DNA from: Vogesella oryzae
Lineage (GTDB): Bacteria > Pseudomonadota > Gammaproteobacteria > Burkholderiales > Chromobacteriaceae
Direction: 5' to 3'
Length of the DNA: 64,000 nt
Assembly (NCBI RefSeq): GCF_902829295.1
Contig: NZ_CADEPL010000016.1
Span: 97,931-161,930, forward strand
The notes under the pieces were generated by a model, which saw nothing but the letters and a program-made list of their open reading frames with translations, ran no database searches and was not told the origin of the DNA. Of this stretch, positions 44,296-54,682 are shown piece after piece (positions within the stretch are counted from its first letter, which is position 1; the number at the start of each line of letters is the position of its first letter). A program made the position numbers and the translations under genes.

Positions 44296-45695
44296 AACAC
44301 TTCTGCCGCGTAATCGGCCAGTCGCGAACGCTCGCCGCGCTGCAGGGTGATGTGCCCGGAGTGGTCCCAGCCCTTGAAGCGGTCAACCACATAGGTCAGG
44401 CCCGAGCTGCCTTCGGTCAGGTACGGTGTGTCGATCTGGCTGATGTTGCCGAGACAAACCACCTTGGTGCCGGGGCCGGCGCGGGTGATCAATGTCTTCA
44501 TCTGCTTGGGAGTGAGGTTCTGTGCCTCGTCGATGATCAGGTACTTGTTGAGGAAGGTGCGCCCGCGCATGAAGTTGAGGGACTTGACCTTGATACGACT
44601 GCGGATCAGGTCACGGGTGGCGGCGCGGCCCCAATCGCCGCTGTCCTCTTCGGTTTTGTTGAGGACGTCGAGGTTGTCTTCCAGTGCGCCCATCCAGGGC
44701 AGCATTTTTTCTTCCTCGGTGCCCGGCAGGAAGCCGATGTCTTCACCCACCGGCACGGTGACGCGGGTCATGATGATCTCGCTGTATATCTTTTGCTCCA
44801 GCGTCATTGCCAGACCTGCGGCCAACGTCAGCAGGGTTTTGCCGGTGCCCGCCTGACCGAGCAGGGTGATGAAGTCTACCTCCGGATTCATCAGCAGGTT
44901 GAGGGCAAAATTCTGCTCGCGATTGCGCGCGGTAATGCCCCACACGTTGTTCTTCTGGTGGCTGTAGTCGCGCAGCGTTTCCAGTACCGCGGTCTTGCCA
45001 TCCAGCTGGATAACGCGGCACTGCAGCAGCTGCTCGCCCTGCTGCCACAACAACTGGTTGAGGATCAGGCTGGGTACGTCCGGGCCTTTCAGCTGGTAGT
45101 AGGTGCGGCCATGCTCCTGCCAGGACTTGAGATCCTTGCCATTGCGATCCCAGAAGCCCTGGTCGATCTCGCGCATGCCGGTGTACAGCAAGTCGGAATC
45201 TTCCAGCACCTTGTCGTTGAAGTAATCCTCTGCTTCCAGCGCCAACGCGCGCGCTTTGATGCGCATGTTGATGTCTTTGGACACCAGAATCACATTGCGC
45301 GACGGCTCCAGTTGCTTGAGCGCCATCACGATGCCAAGAATCTGGTTGTCCGCCTTGCCTACCGGCATTGAGGCCGGCAAGGTGGCGTGGATGGCCTGGG
45401 TTTGCAGTAGTAACCGGCCGGTGGCAGCTTCGCGGCTGGCATTTTTCAGTTCGATGCCATCGGTGATGTCTGCACCGGCCTGACTGACAATCTCATCAAG
45501 GAAGCGGCTGGCCTGGCGGGCATTGCGGGCTACTTCAGACATGCCCTTTTTATGGGTGTCCAGTTCTTCCAGCGTGATGATGGGGATGAAAATGTCGTGT
45601 TCCTCGAAGCGGAACAGGCAGGTGGGGTCATGCAGCAATACGTTGGTGTCGAGAACGAAAAGTTTGATGTTCTTGCTTTTCTTGCGGCTTGCCAT
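44292..45695 (-). CDS. PIN-PhoH family ATPase
   Basis: 467 residues. An N-terminal PIN nuclease domain (KLFVLDTNVLLHDP at about 10-25, with acidic residues in EELDTHKKG) is followed by a PhoH ATPase domain with Walker A GQAGTGKTLL and Walker B YLIIDEAQNL. PhoH-PIN proteins act as RNA helicase-nucleases. I used MASRKKSKN as the start. It shares a minus-strand run with bcp and smr. Confidence 0.92.
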   Translation of the reverse strand: MASRKKSKNIKLFVLDTNVLLHDPTCLFRFEEHDIFIPIITLEELDTHKKGMSEVARNARQASRFLDEIVSQAGADITDGIELKNASREAATGRLLLQTQAIHATLPASMPVGKADNQILGIVMALKQLEPSRNVILVSKDINMRIKARALALEAEDYFNDKVLEDSDLLYTGMREIDQGFWDRNGKDLKSWQEHGRTYYQLKGPDVPSLILNQLLWQQGEQLLQCRVIQLDGKTAVLETLRDYSHQKNNVWGITARNREQNFALNLLMNPEVDFITLLGQAGTGKTLLTLAAGLAMTLEQKIYSEIIMTRVTVPVGEDIGFLPGTEEEKMLPWMGALEDNLDVLNKTEEDSGDWGRAATRDLIRSRIKVKSLNFMRGRTFLNKYLIIDEAQNLTPKQMKTLITRAGPGTKVVCLGNISQIDTPYLTEGSSGLTYVVDRFKGWDHSGHITLQRGERSRLADYAAEVL

Positions 45696-45741
45696 GATAG
45701 GGCCCCCTTGGCTGGCAGGGCCCACCCCATGTGCGCCCCGC

Positions 45742-46185
45742 TTAAAGCGTGTTCACGAACGCAAGCACTTCTTCAACATGGCCCGGCACTTTCAAGCCGC
45801 GCCATTGGCGAAGGATGTTGCCAGCACCGTCAATCACGAAGGTGCTGCGTTCAATCCCTCTTACCTGTTTGCCGTACATGTTTTTCAGCTTCATGACAGC
45901 AAACAGATTACATACAGTTTCCTCCGGATCGCTGATCAATTCAAATGGCAATTCGAACTTGGCTTTGAAATTCTCATGCGATTTGAGGCTGTCGCGTGAC
46001 ACGCCAACGATGCGAGCGCCGGCGGCAACAAAAGCGGCATGCTGGTCACGGAAACCTTGTGCTTCCGTGGTGCAGCCGGGGGTGTTGTCCTTGGGGTAGA
46101 AGTACAGCACTGTTAACCGGCCATCGGGCAGGGTGAGCTGTTGGCCGCTGGTGGCGGGTGCGGTGAAGGTCGGGCAGGTGTCCAT
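45742..46185 (-). CDS. bcp: Peroxiredoxin, BCP/PrxQ family
   Basis: 147 residues. The peroxidatic Cys is in PKDNTPGCTTEAQGFRD, and the catalytic Arg is in GIERSTFVID. Most BCPs have a resolving Cys five residues later (TTEAC); here it is Gln, so it probably works as a 1-Cys type or uses an external thiol. trxB is nearby (640 bases upstream), a plausible reductant source. The long N-terminal extension of the frame lies over smr and was rejected. Confidence 0.93.
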   Translation of the reverse strand: MDTCPTFTAPATSGQQLTLPDGRLTVLYFYPKDNTPGCTTEAQGFRDQHAAFVAAGARIVGVSRDSLKSHENFKAKFELPFELISDPEETVCNLFAVMKLKNMYGKQVRGIERSTFVIDGAGNILRQWRGLKVPGHVEEVLAFVNTL

Positions 46186-46199
46186 GTTTGTTTTCCTTG

Positions 46200-46805
46200 T
46201 CACTTTGGGCGCTTGAGTAACGCCAGTACGGCGCCGCTTCCACCCTGGTGGCTGGCGGTTTCGCAAAAGGCCAGTACGTCGGGATGGTGGCTGAGCCAGG
46301 CTCTGACCATCTTGGGCAATACCGGTTCGCCGCGAGAGCTCAGGCCTTTGCCATGAATGATGCGCACGCACTGGCCGACTTGGCGGGAGCGGTGCAGAAA
46401 TAGCGCCAGCCGTTCGTGTGCCTCGAAACGGTCCAGGCCATGCAGATCGAGTTCGGCGCATACCGGCCAGTGGCCGCCGCGCAGCTTGCGCAGCGTGCCG
46501 CTGGGCATGCCGGGGCTGCGGTGTTGATGCTCGACTTCGGCTGGTTCGAACCAGCCCAGCATTTGGGCGAACAGATTGTTGTGTTCGGCTTCGCCTTGAC
46601 TGGTGACTGGCTGACGCAAGCGGCGTGGCTTGGGACGTGGCAGCGGATGTTGCACGCGACCGTCGGGCTTGAGTGGCAGAACGTGTCGCATCAAGGTCGG
46701 GAAGTCAGGTTCTGGCTCGGGGTTGGCCGCAACGGCAACAGGCAAGACCCTTGCGGGCCTTGCCTGTGCTTTGATCGGCTTGAGCTGATCCTTGAGCGAC
46801 TTCAA
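46200..46805 (-). CDS. Smr domain protein
   Basis: 201 residues. A basic, Pro-rich N-terminal half is followed by a C-terminal Smr domain (about 115-200) with ELDLHGLDRFEAHERL and RIIHGKGLSSRGEPVL, the D-x-H and H-G-x-G motifs needed for nicking DNA or cleaving RNA. It lacks the MutS domains, like YdaL/SmrA-type proteins. It lies 14 bases before bcp and 12 after trxB. Confidence 0.9.
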   Translation of the reverse strand: MKSLKDQLKPIKAQARPARVLPVAVAANPEPEPDFPTLMRHVLPLKPDGRVQHPLPRPKPRRLRQPVTSQGEAEHNNLFAQMLGWFEPAEVEHQHRSPGMPSGTLRKLRGGHWPVCAELDLHGLDRFEAHERLALFLHRSRQVGQCVRIIHGKGLSSRGEPVLPKMVRAWLSHHPDVLAFCETASHQGGSGAVLALLKRPK

Positions 46806-46817
46806 CGCGGGGATCGC

Positions 46818-47795
<978 letters not shown>

Positions 47796-47939
47796 CTATT
47801 TTAGCAATAATGTGAGGGGCAAGCTTATTGAGCGTTGCTAATGACGAGATAGTTTTGAACTAACAAGAGGGGGGTGGTACAGATGTGCGCCATCTGCAAT
47901 GGCAAGGTATGGTCTTCACTCATTGCTATAGTGTTGGGC

Positions 47940-47949
47940 GGGGGGGGGG
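47940..47949. repeat. Poly-G tract of 10 in an intergenic region
   Basis: Ten consecutive G on + at 47940-47949, between the trxB start (47771) and the disordered protein gene (ends 48011). Homopolymer G runs of this length change length by slippage in Neisseria. It is not in an obvious promoter spacer, so a control role is open. Confidence 0.5.
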
Positions 47950-48010
47950 AGATGCCGCATACGTCGCAGCACAACGGCTGAAAATGCTAACCCCCTGTTA
48001 TGTGTGTTGA

Positions 48011-48526
48011 TTACGCGCTGGTGCGAACCTGCTTGCTGCTACCGGCATCCTGCAGGAGTGATTGGCTACTCTGGTACTGGGCAACAGCATTCTGCTGGCT
48101 GTAGGCATTCAACTCGGCTCGGCTAGTGTCCTGCTTTTGTTGTTGCTGGGTATTGGCTTGCTTGTTTGGCTGCGTCTCATTGCTTGCGTTGCTTGTGGTA
48201 CTGGAGTTGTTGGTTTGTTGGCTGGGCGGCGTGTTGTCTGAAAGTTGTGCAGCTCGGGAGTTCAGTAATTGCGCTTGCAGGCTATTTTCCAGCTGCCTGG
48301 AAGATTGGTTGCTGGTGCCATTACGAGTGGCTGAGGCCGATTCGCTTTCACGTACCGCTTGGGCTGTTTGAACAGCGCCACTTTGCTGCTGGGTGTTTGC
48401 CTGTCGCGCTGCTGCTGCGGCTGCCTGTTCATCCTGCAGGCGCTGGCGATCTTGCAGCTGTCGTTGCTGCTGCAGGCTGTTGCCAGCGTTATTTACGCTG
48501 CTGTAGCTGTTGTTGCTGATATCCAT
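48011..48526 (-). CDS. Gln/Asn/Ser/Ala-rich disordered protein
   Basis: 171 residues, mostly Gln, Asn, Ser, Ala and Thr, with runs such as QQQRQLQDRQRLQDEQ and NTQQQQKQ and almost no hydrophobic clusters. No signal peptide or membrane segment. A GAGGAAC ribosome site precedes the ATG, so it is probably translated. It starts one base after the DUF454 stop. I do not recognise a family; low-complexity prion-like composition is the visible feature. Confidence 0.65.
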   Translation of the reverse strand: MDISNNSYSSVNNAGNSLQQQRQLQDRQRLQDEQAAAAAARQANTQQQSGAVQTAQAVRESESASATRNGTSNQSSRQLENSLQAQLLNSRAAQLSDNTPPSQQTNNSSTTSNASNETQPNKQANTQQQQKQDTSRAELNAYSQQNAVAQYQSSQSLLQDAGSSKQVRTSA

Positions 48527-48527
48527 C

Positions 48528-48980
48528 TCAATGTTCCTCAGGCAGGGAGTCCAGCTTGCGAAGCGTGCATTGCGGCATAACGGTCGATCTAAACTGCTGG
48601 TTAGCCGACAGGGTGGGCAAGTGAAGTATCCATATGCTCAATCCAAGCCATAACAGAACCAGAATGGCCTGTATATAGGGCAGATGGCTGCTGAAGACGA
48701 TACTTGCCCCGAAGGAAACCAACATGCTTCCCTGCGCCAAAAACTTGGTGCGACGTTGCATGCCGCGATATAGGCGCCAGTCACGTATGACCTTGCCAAA
48801 AACAGGGTGTTGTAACAGCCGCTGCTCCATATTCGGGTGGCTGCGGGCGAAACAGGCGGCTGCCATCAGAATGAATACTGTTGTCGGCAGTAGTGGCGTG
48901 ACGGCACCAAGTATACCCAAGGCCAGATTAAGGTAACCAAGTAGCAGCCAGACGGGTTTTCGGAGCTTGCTCTTGCGCAT
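48528..48980 (-). CDS. DUF454 family membrane protein (YbaN-like)
   Basis: 150 residues from MRKSKLRKPVWLLLGYLNLALGILGAVTPLLPTT, which holds the conserved GxxLPxxPT-like segment of YbaN. CFARSHPNMEQRLLQHPVFGKVIRDW is also a family block. Two to four membrane helices. GGGGAG precedes the chosen ATG. The function is unknown. Confidence 0.88.
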   Translation of the reverse strand: MRKSKLRKPVWLLLGYLNLALGILGAVTPLLPTTVFILMAAACFARSHPNMEQRLLQHPVFGKVIRDWRLYRGMQRRTKFLAQGSMLVSFGASIVFSSHLPYIQAILVLLWLGLSIWILHLPTLSANQQFRSTVMPQCTLRKLDSLPEEH

Positions 48981-49034
48981 GCAGGACTCCCCTATAACGT
49001 CTTCATTCAAGATGATATGGCAGCCGTTGGCAAG

Positions 49035-49628
49035 TCAGTTTTCCTGTATGACTAGTGCCAGCATACGTTCGGCCAGTTGGGCCACACTAAGTTCACCATC
49101 GTTACGGTACCACTGTACGGTCCAGTGCAGGCTGCCAAGCAGGGTGCGGCGCAGCAATCGGGTATCCTGTTTGACTAGCCCCTCGGTTGCGGCCTGGTCC
49201 AGCACTTGTTGCCATAGTGCTTCGTATCGATCGCGCAGTACGATCAACCCTGGTTTGGCGGCCGCCGAAACGCTGCGCCACTCGTATAGCATTACTTCCA
49301 GTGCCGCCTGGTTGTCCCCCAGTAGCGAATGCAGATGCACATGAAACAGTGCGGCCAACTTGCTGCGAGTGTCGCCGGCTGCGGTCAAGGTGGCTGCCAG
49401 CTGTTCGGTGGTGGCGGTAATGCCGAGTGCCATGACGGCAACCAGGATTTCTTCCTTGGTACGGAAGTGATAGAACAGGCTGCCGGATTGCAAGCCTACG
49501 GCATTGCCAAGGTCGCGGACGGTGGTGCGCTCGTATCCCTGGTCGCGGAACAGCCGGGCGGCGGCGCGAACCAGTTCCATGCGGCGGCTATTTTCTTCCG
49601 GGGTGGCCGGTAGTTCGTTGCGCTTCAT
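49035..49628 (-). CDS. TetR-family transcriptional regulator
   Basis: 197 residues. The N-terminal helix-turn-helix is ARLFRDQGYERTTVRDLGNAVGLQSGSLFYHFRTKEEIL (about 20-58). The ligand domain includes EVMLYEWRSVS and a C-terminal TLLGSLHWTVQWYRNDGELS. It may regulate lipid or acyl-CoA genes, but no operator or target is evident. It is four bases after waaF. Confidence 0.9.
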   Translation of the reverse strand: MKRNELPATPEENSRRMELVRAAARLFRDQGYERTTVRDLGNAVGLQSGSLFYHFRTKEEILVAVMALGITATTEQLAATLTAAGDTRSKLAALFHVHLHSLLGDNQAALEVMLYEWRSVSAAAKPGLIVLRDRYEALWQQVLDQAATEGLVKQDTRLLRRTLLGSLHWTVQWYRNDGELSVAQLAERMLALVIQEN

Positions 49629-49632
49629 GATC

Positions 49633-50679
49633 TTATTCTTGCGATTGGGTTGCTGGTGGCGGCGATTGCTGCAGCATGCTCTCTGCAGCTTGCCAGACCT
49701 GCGCCGGGTGAAGGTTTTCCAAGCAGAGCGTGTGCTTGTACGGGCAGTTGCGCTCAAAACATGGGCTGCAGTCCATGTTTAGCGACACGATCACCGATTT
49801 GTTGCTCAGCGGCGGTGTGAAGTCAGGGCTGGACGAGCCGTAAATGCCGACCAGTGGCACATCCAGCGCTGCAGCCACATGCATCAGTCCGGAGTCGTTG
49901 CAAACGGCAAGCTTGGCAAGGCCGATCAGGTCGATGGCTTCTTCCAGGCCGGTTTTGCCACACAGGTTGGCCGCAGCCCCTTGTGACAAGCTGGCGATTT
50001 CTTCGCCGATTTCCTTGTCTTTGCCGGAGCCGAACAGGCAGACCTGATATCCGGCGGCGTGGTAGCGACGGGCGAGCTCGGCAAAGTGTCGTGCCGGCCA
50101 GCGCTTTGCCGGGCCGTATTCGGCACCAGGACACATGGCAATCAGTGGTTGCTGCAGGTCGATGCCTAACTTGCGGGCGGTATCCTGTTGCTGTTCCAGT
50201 TTCGACGACAGGCTGGGGTGCGGGATCGGGCGCAGCACAGGCATGCCGGACTCTTCAGCCAAGGCGCAGAAGCGCTCCACCATGGTGGGAAGCTCCTGCT
50301 CGTCCAGGTCTCGGGTGTCGTTAAGCAGGCCATAGCGCAGTTCGCCGGTAAAGCCGGTGCGAAGCGGGATGCCACTCAGGAATGGGATGAGTGCGGCTTT
50401 GAGCGAATTAGGAAGCACCACAACCTGGTCGAAGTGCTCGGTACGCAGTTGGCGGGCAACTTTCCAGCGCTCTTTCAAGCGTAACTGGCCATGGCCAAAG
50501 GGGTTGAGGTGTGCCTTGGCCACCTCCGGCATGCGCGAGAGCAGCGGCAGTGTCCATGCGGGGGCGAATACGTGCAACTCCAGTCCAGGGTGACGTTCGT
50601 GCAGGCGCCGATAAAGCGGCTGGGCCATTACGCTATCGCCAACCCAGGAGGGGCCGATTACCAGAATTTTCTTGATCAT
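49633..50679 (-). CDS. waaF: Lipopolysaccharide heptosyltransferase II
   Basis: 348 residues, GT9 fold. It adds the second heptose to the LPS inner core. Marks are MIKKILVIGPSWVGDSVMAQPLYRRL, VVVLPNSLKAALIPFLSGIPLRTGF, MCPGAEYGPAKRWPARHF, and a CNDSGLMHVAAALDVPLVGIYGSSSP donor-site segment. The terminal CFERNCPYKHTLCL has the Cys cluster typical of this group. It follows the CHCC zinc finger gene. Confidence 0.95.
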   Translation of the reverse strand: MIKKILVIGPSWVGDSVMAQPLYRRLHERHPGLELHVFAPAWTLPLLSRMPEVAKAHLNPFGHGQLRLKERWKVARQLRTEHFDQVVVLPNSLKAALIPFLSGIPLRTGFTGELRYGLLNDTRDLDEQELPTMVERFCALAEESGMPVLRPIPHPSLSSKLEQQQDTARKLGIDLQQPLIAMCPGAEYGPAKRWPARHFAELARRYHAAGYQVCLFGSGKDKEIGEEIASLSQGAAANLCGKTGLEEAIDLIGLAKLAVCNDSGLMHVAAALDVPLVGIYGSSSPDFTPPLSNKSVIVSLNMDCSPCFERNCPYKHTLCLENLHPAQVWQAAESMLQQSPPPATQSQE

Positions 50680-50692
50680 GTACAGAAGCAAA

Positions 50693-50717
50693 AAAGGTGC
50701 AGCAAGGCTACACCTTT
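50693..50717 (-). terminator. Terminator after the CHCC zinc finger gene
   Basis: A stem of AAAGGTG with CACCTTT plus AGC with GCT, one internal mismatch, then a T-run on the minus strand. It lies between the zinc finger gene and waaF, so waaF may use partial readthrough or its own promoter. Confidence 0.65.
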
Positions 50718-50741
50718 AAATCAGATGATTGAGTGCGTGGC

Positions 50742-50948
50742 TTAGTGATGGCCATGCGGCACCGGGCCGGTAAATTTATAGAGCGTGCCGCAGTACGGGC
50801 ACAGAGCCTCTCCGCCGTTCTTGAGGATCGGCAGGAACACGCGCGGGTGAGAGTTCCACTTGATCTGGTTTGGCGTCGGGCAATGCAAAGGCAGATCCTT
50901 GGCGGTAACTTCGATGACGCGGGCGGTGTTTTCTTTCAATTCAGCCAT
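50742..50948 (-). CDS. CHCC-type zinc finger protein
   Basis: 68 residues. Zinc ligands are in LPLHCP and ALCPYCGTLYKF, with HPRVFLPI between, as in the NDUFS6/zf-CHCC family. Bacterial members may relate to complex I; this one sits between ilvE and waaF, a typical Neisseriales order. Confidence 0.9.
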   Translation of the reverse strand: MAELKENTARVIEVTAKDLPLHCPTPNQIKWNSHPRVFLPILKNGGEALCPYCGTLYKFTGPVPHGHH

Positions 50949-51005
50949 GCTAGCTTGCTTTCAGTATGGTCGATGATCGGCGGTGGTTGCCGCCGGTTGT
51001 GGTGG

Positions 51006-51929
51006 TCAGCCGACGTAGGTCAGCCACTGCTGTTTGCTGCTGTCGAGCCCTTTTACGCAATCGAAGTAACGCTTCTGGATCTCGGCGGTAACCGGGCCGC
51101 GCTTGCCTTCGCCGATGCTGCGGCGATCCAGTTCGCGGATCGGGGTTACCTCGGCAGCGGTGCCGGTAAAGAAGGCTTCGTCGGCACTGTAGACTTCGTC
51201 GCGGGTGATGCGCTTCTCGACGATCTGCAGGCCCATTTCGGTGGCAATCTGTACCACGGTGTCGCGGGTGATACCTTCCAGCGCGCTGGTCAGGTCCGGG
51301 GTATACAGCTTGCCCTTCCGGACAATAAAGATGTTCTCGCCGGAGCCTTCGGCCACGAAGCCGTCCACGTCCAGTAGCAATGCTTCGTCGTAACCATCGG
51401 CGGTGGCTTCGTTGTTGGCCAGAATGGAGTTCATGTAGTTGCCATTGGCCTTGGCCTTGCACATGGTGATGTTGACGTGGTGGCGGGTGAAGGAGCTGGT
51501 CTTCACGCGAATGCCATTCTCCAGGCCTTCTTCGCCCAGATAGGCGCCCCACGGCCAAGCGGCCACAATCACCTGCACGTCGTCCTGCTTCGGTGCTACG
51601 CCCAGCTTGCCGGAGCCGTAGAATGCCATCGGACGGAAATAACAGGATTTCAGCTTGTTGGCCTTCACCACATCAAGGTGCGCCTGATTGATCTGTTCTT
51701 TGCTGAACGGCAGGTTCATGCCGAGAATCTTGGCAGAGCGGAACAGGCGGTCGGTATGGTCTTGCAGACGGAAAATTGCCGGGCCGTTGGCGGTTTCGTA
51801 GGCGCGGACCCCTTCGAATACGCCCATGCCGTAGTGCAGGGTATGGGTCAGTACGTGGGTGGTGGCGTTGCGCCATTCCACGAGTTCGCCGTTGTACCAG
51901 ATGTATCCGTCGCGATCTGCCATCGACAT
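51006..51929 (-). CDS. ilvE: Branched-chain amino acid aminotransferase
   Basis: 307 residues. PLP class IV enzyme for the last step of Ile, Leu and Val synthesis. Segments are [28 protein letters not shown] with the PLP lysine upstream in [18 protein letters not shown] and [16 protein letters not shown] lies eight bases before the chosen ATG. It leads the ilvE - zinc finger - waaF - tetR run. Confidence 0.96.
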   Translation of the reverse strand: MSMADRDGYIWYNGELVEWRNATTHVLTHTLHYGMGVFEGVRAYETANGPAIFRLQDHTDRLFRSAKILGMNLPFSKEQINQAHLDVVKANKLKSCYFRPMAFYGSGKLGVAPKQDDVQVIVAAWPWGAYLGEEGLENGIRVKTSSFTRHHVNITMCKAKANGNYMNSILANNEATADGYDEALLLDVDGFVAEGSGENIFIVRKGKLYTPDLTSALEGITRDTVVQIATEMGLQIVEKRITRDEVYSADEAFFTGTAAEVTPIRELDRRSIGEGKRGPVTAEIQKRYFDCVKGLDSSKQQWLTYVG

Positions 51930-52005
51930 GGTGGGTTCTCCGTCTAGTCCTGTTTTCAATTATGCGGCGATTATACAGTCGCCATCCTGCAAAGTGTTAT
52001 GGCTT

Positions 52006-54681
52006 TCATGGAGAGTCTGCGGCACAGCCGAATACCTGCTGCCACAATGCCTGCACTTGCTGATAGCACTCCAGCGGGGCATGGCTGACTTTGCTGCTGT
52101 CATTGAGCCGGCTGGCATGCTGTAGTCGGCGATAAGTGCGGTAGGCATCACGGGCCTGGTTGGCTAGCGCCGGGGAAATCAGGCCGGCTTCGGCTGCCGT
52201 TGCCAGCAGTGCGATATTGCCGCTGTTGGCCAGCAAGCCCGGTACCTGACGGGCATGAGCCAGGATAAGGAATTGCACGATGAATTCGACATCGACAATG
52301 CCGCCACGCGCATGTTTGACGTCATCCTCGCGTGACGGGTGGGTTTCCAGCATCTTGCTGCGCATGGCGATGACTTCTGCGGCCAACGTTGCCGGTTCGC
52401 GCGGCAGTGACAGCACTTCTTCGCGGATGGACTCGAAGCGCTCGCCGATCTCGGTGTTGCCACAAACAAAACGGGCGCGAGTCAGGGCCTGATGCTCCCA
52501 CAACCAGGCATCATGATGCTGGTAATGACGGAAGGCCTCGGTGGTGCTGACCAGCAGGCCACTGGAGCCGTTCGGTCGCAGGCGCAAGTCGATGTCGTAC
52601 AGCACGCCAGCAGAAGTGGTGCTAGTAAGCCAGGTGGTCATCTTGCGCGCCAGTCGCGAATACAGGTCCGCGGCGTCCGGATGCTCGTCGTCGTAAAGGA
52701 AAATCACGTCGAGGTCGGAGGCATAACCCAGCTCTTTGCCGCCGAGCTTGCCGTAGCCGATGATGCTGAACAGCGGTACTTCGCGGTGGCGCTTGGGGAT
52801 GTCTAGCCAGGCGTGCTGCAAGGTGGCTGCCAGCACCAGGTCGGCGAGGCGAGACAATTCGTCGGACAGCGCCTCCAGCGTCCACATGCCGGCCAGGTCC
52901 TGAGCTACCAGGCGGAAGGTCTGGGCATGCTGGAAGTGGCGCAGGGTATCCATCTTGGCTTCGACGTCGCCCTGGCAGTCTGCCAGTTGCTGCTGGAGCT
53001 GTGCGGCCAACTGTGGCCAGTCGGGGCTGGCGTACAGTACGCGGGCATCGAGCAGTTCGTCCAGCAGGATGGGGTGGCGGGTGAGGTAGCCGGATACCCA
53101 GGCGCTGGCAGAACACAATGAGGCCAGTCGTTGCAGGGTCTGCGGGTATTCCTGCAATAACGATAGATAGGATGAGCGGCGACTGATGGCTTCAATCAGT
53201 GTCAGGACGCGCGACAAGGTGGTGTCCGGGTTTTCGAAGCCGGCGGCCACCTCGATCAGCGGCCCCATCAACGCATCCAGTTTTTTGCGTCCGCCATCCG
53301 GTAACTGCTGATAGCGCTGGCTGGTCTTCAGGCTGCGCAGTTGCGACTGGATCGCGGCCGCATCCTGATAGCCCAGCGTGGCCAACTGGCCGTCGATGTC
53401 GGTGTCGCTGATATCGCGCCACAGACTTTCCAGTGGATGTGCAGGCGCACCTTCGGTTGGCAAAAAGAACACCTGTTCGAAGTGACGTGCCACCTTGCGG
53501 CGATGCTGGTTCAGCTCGTCCATGAAGCTTTGCCAGTCGGCAAAGCCCATGCTGCGGGCAATGCGCTGTCGGTTGTCGTCGCTGGTTGGCAGGTTCTGGG
53601 TTTGCTGGTCGTCGAGGTATTGCAGCCGGTGTTCCAGGTTGCGCAGGAAAGTGTAGGCCTGCAGCAGCTCGTCAACAGTGTCCGGCTCCAGGAGGCGCAG
53701 CTCTGCCAGCACGGCATAAGTGTCGCGGGTGCTCTTCAGCTGCAGGCGGCGCTCGCGGCCGCCGCGAATCAGCTGGAACACCTGGGCGATGAATTCCACC
53801 TCGCGGATGCCGCCAGGCCCTAGCTTGATGTTTTCCGCCATGTCGCGGCGGGCAACCTCGCGGCGAATCTGGGCGTGCAAGTCGCGCATCGCACCATAGG
53901 CGCCGTAATCCAGATACTTGCGGTAAACAAACGGGCGGGTCAGTGGCTCCAGCTGGCTGGCGTCGCCGGCGATTACCCTGGCCTTGATCCAGGCGTAGCG
54001 CTCCCACTCGCGGCCCTGGGTCAGCAGGTAGTTTTCCAGCGCCGCCAGGCTCATGACCAATGGACCGGAGTCGCCGTAGGGACGCAGGCGCATGTCGACG
54101 CGGAATACCTGGCCATCAAAAGTGATGTCATTGAGTGCGCCGATCAGCAGCTTGCCGAGCCGGGTGAAGTATTCATGGTTGGCCAGCTTGCGGCTGCCGT
54201 TGGTGTCTCCACCTTCCGGATACAGGAAAATCAGGTCAATGTCGGAAGAGACATTCAGTTCATGGCCACCCAGTTTGCCCATGCCGACAACTATCAGTTC
54301 CTGGACTTCGCCGCTGTCTTCACCGATAGGGTCGCCAAAGTGCGCCAAGGTGCGCTTGGCAATGGGCAGGGTGGTGTTGATGACGAAATCTGCCAGCAAG
54401 CTGATGGTAGTGACCACTTCGTCTAGGCTGGCAACGCCGCCGACATCGCGGGCAATCAGTCGCGCCATCACGGCGGTGCGCAGCTGGCGCAGCAATTTTT
54501 GTAGCACTTCCATGCTGTCCAGACTGTCCCAGTCTGCAAAGGCCTGCATTTCCGCCAGATCGAACGGCTGTTGCAGTCGTTCGGTAAGCAGGGCGAGCTG
54601 ATCCGGGTTGGCGGATAGCTGGCGGTCTAGGTAGTAACTGAATGTTCTGGCTGCTGGGATGACGGCGGTGTTTACTGGCAT
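52006..54681 (-). CDS. glnE: Glutamine synthetase adenylyltransferase/deadenylase
   Basis: 891 residues. It has two nucleotidyltransferase domains. The deadenylating site is GMGKLGGHELNVSSDIDLIF (about 132-151), and the adenylylating site is GYGKLGGKELGYASDLDVIF near 640. PII-type signals from GlnD act on it. Its ATG is only one base away from the divergent yhdP ATG, leaving no intergenic promoter space. Confidence 0.96.
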   Translation of the reverse strand: MPVNTAVIPAARTFSYYLDRQLSANPDQLALLTERLQQPFDLAEMQAFADWDSLDSMEVLQKLLRQLRTAVMARLIARDVGGVASLDEVVTTISLLADFVINTTLPIAKRTLAHFGDPIGEDSGEVQELIVVGMGKLGGHELNVSSDIDLIFLYPEGGDTNGSRKLANHEYFTRLGKLLIGALNDITFDGQVFRVDMRLRPYGDSGPLVMSLAALENYLLTQGREWERYAWIKARVIAGDASQLEPLTRPFVYRKYLDYGAYGAMRDLHAQIRREVARRDMAENIKLGPGGIREVEFIAQVFQLIRGGRERRLQLKSTRDTYAVLAELRLLEPDTVDELLQAYTFLRNLEHRLQYLDDQQTQNLPTSDDNRQRIARSMGFADWQSFMDELNQHRRKVARHFEQVFFLPTEGAPAHPLESLWRDISDTDIDGQLATLGYQDAAAIQSQLRSLKTSQRYQQLPDGGRKKLDALMGPLIEVAAGFENPDTTLSRVLTLIEAISRRSSYLSLLQEYPQTLQRLASLCSASAWVSGYLTRHPILLDELLDARVLYASPDWPQLAAQLQQQLADCQGDVEAKMDTLRHFQHAQTFRLVAQDLAGMWTLEALSDELSRLADLVLAATLQHAWLDIPKRHREVPLFSIIGYGKLGGKELGYASDLDVIFLYDDEHPDAADLYSRLARKMTTWLTSTTSAGVLYDIDLRLRPNGSSGLLVSTTEAFRHYQHHDAWLWEHQALTRARFVCGNTEIGERFESIREEVLSLPREPATLAAEVIAMRSKMLETHPSREDDVKHARGGIVDVEFIVQFLILAHARQVPGLLANSGNIALLATAAEAGLISPALANQARDAYRTYRRLQHASRLNDSSKVSHAPLECYQQVQALWQQVFGCAADSP

Positions 54682-54682
54682 A

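Noticed and set aside
44280..45371. A + strand open frame antisense to phoH (363 codons)
   Set aside because: PhoH on the minus strand has intact Walker and PIN motifs; the antisense product has none.
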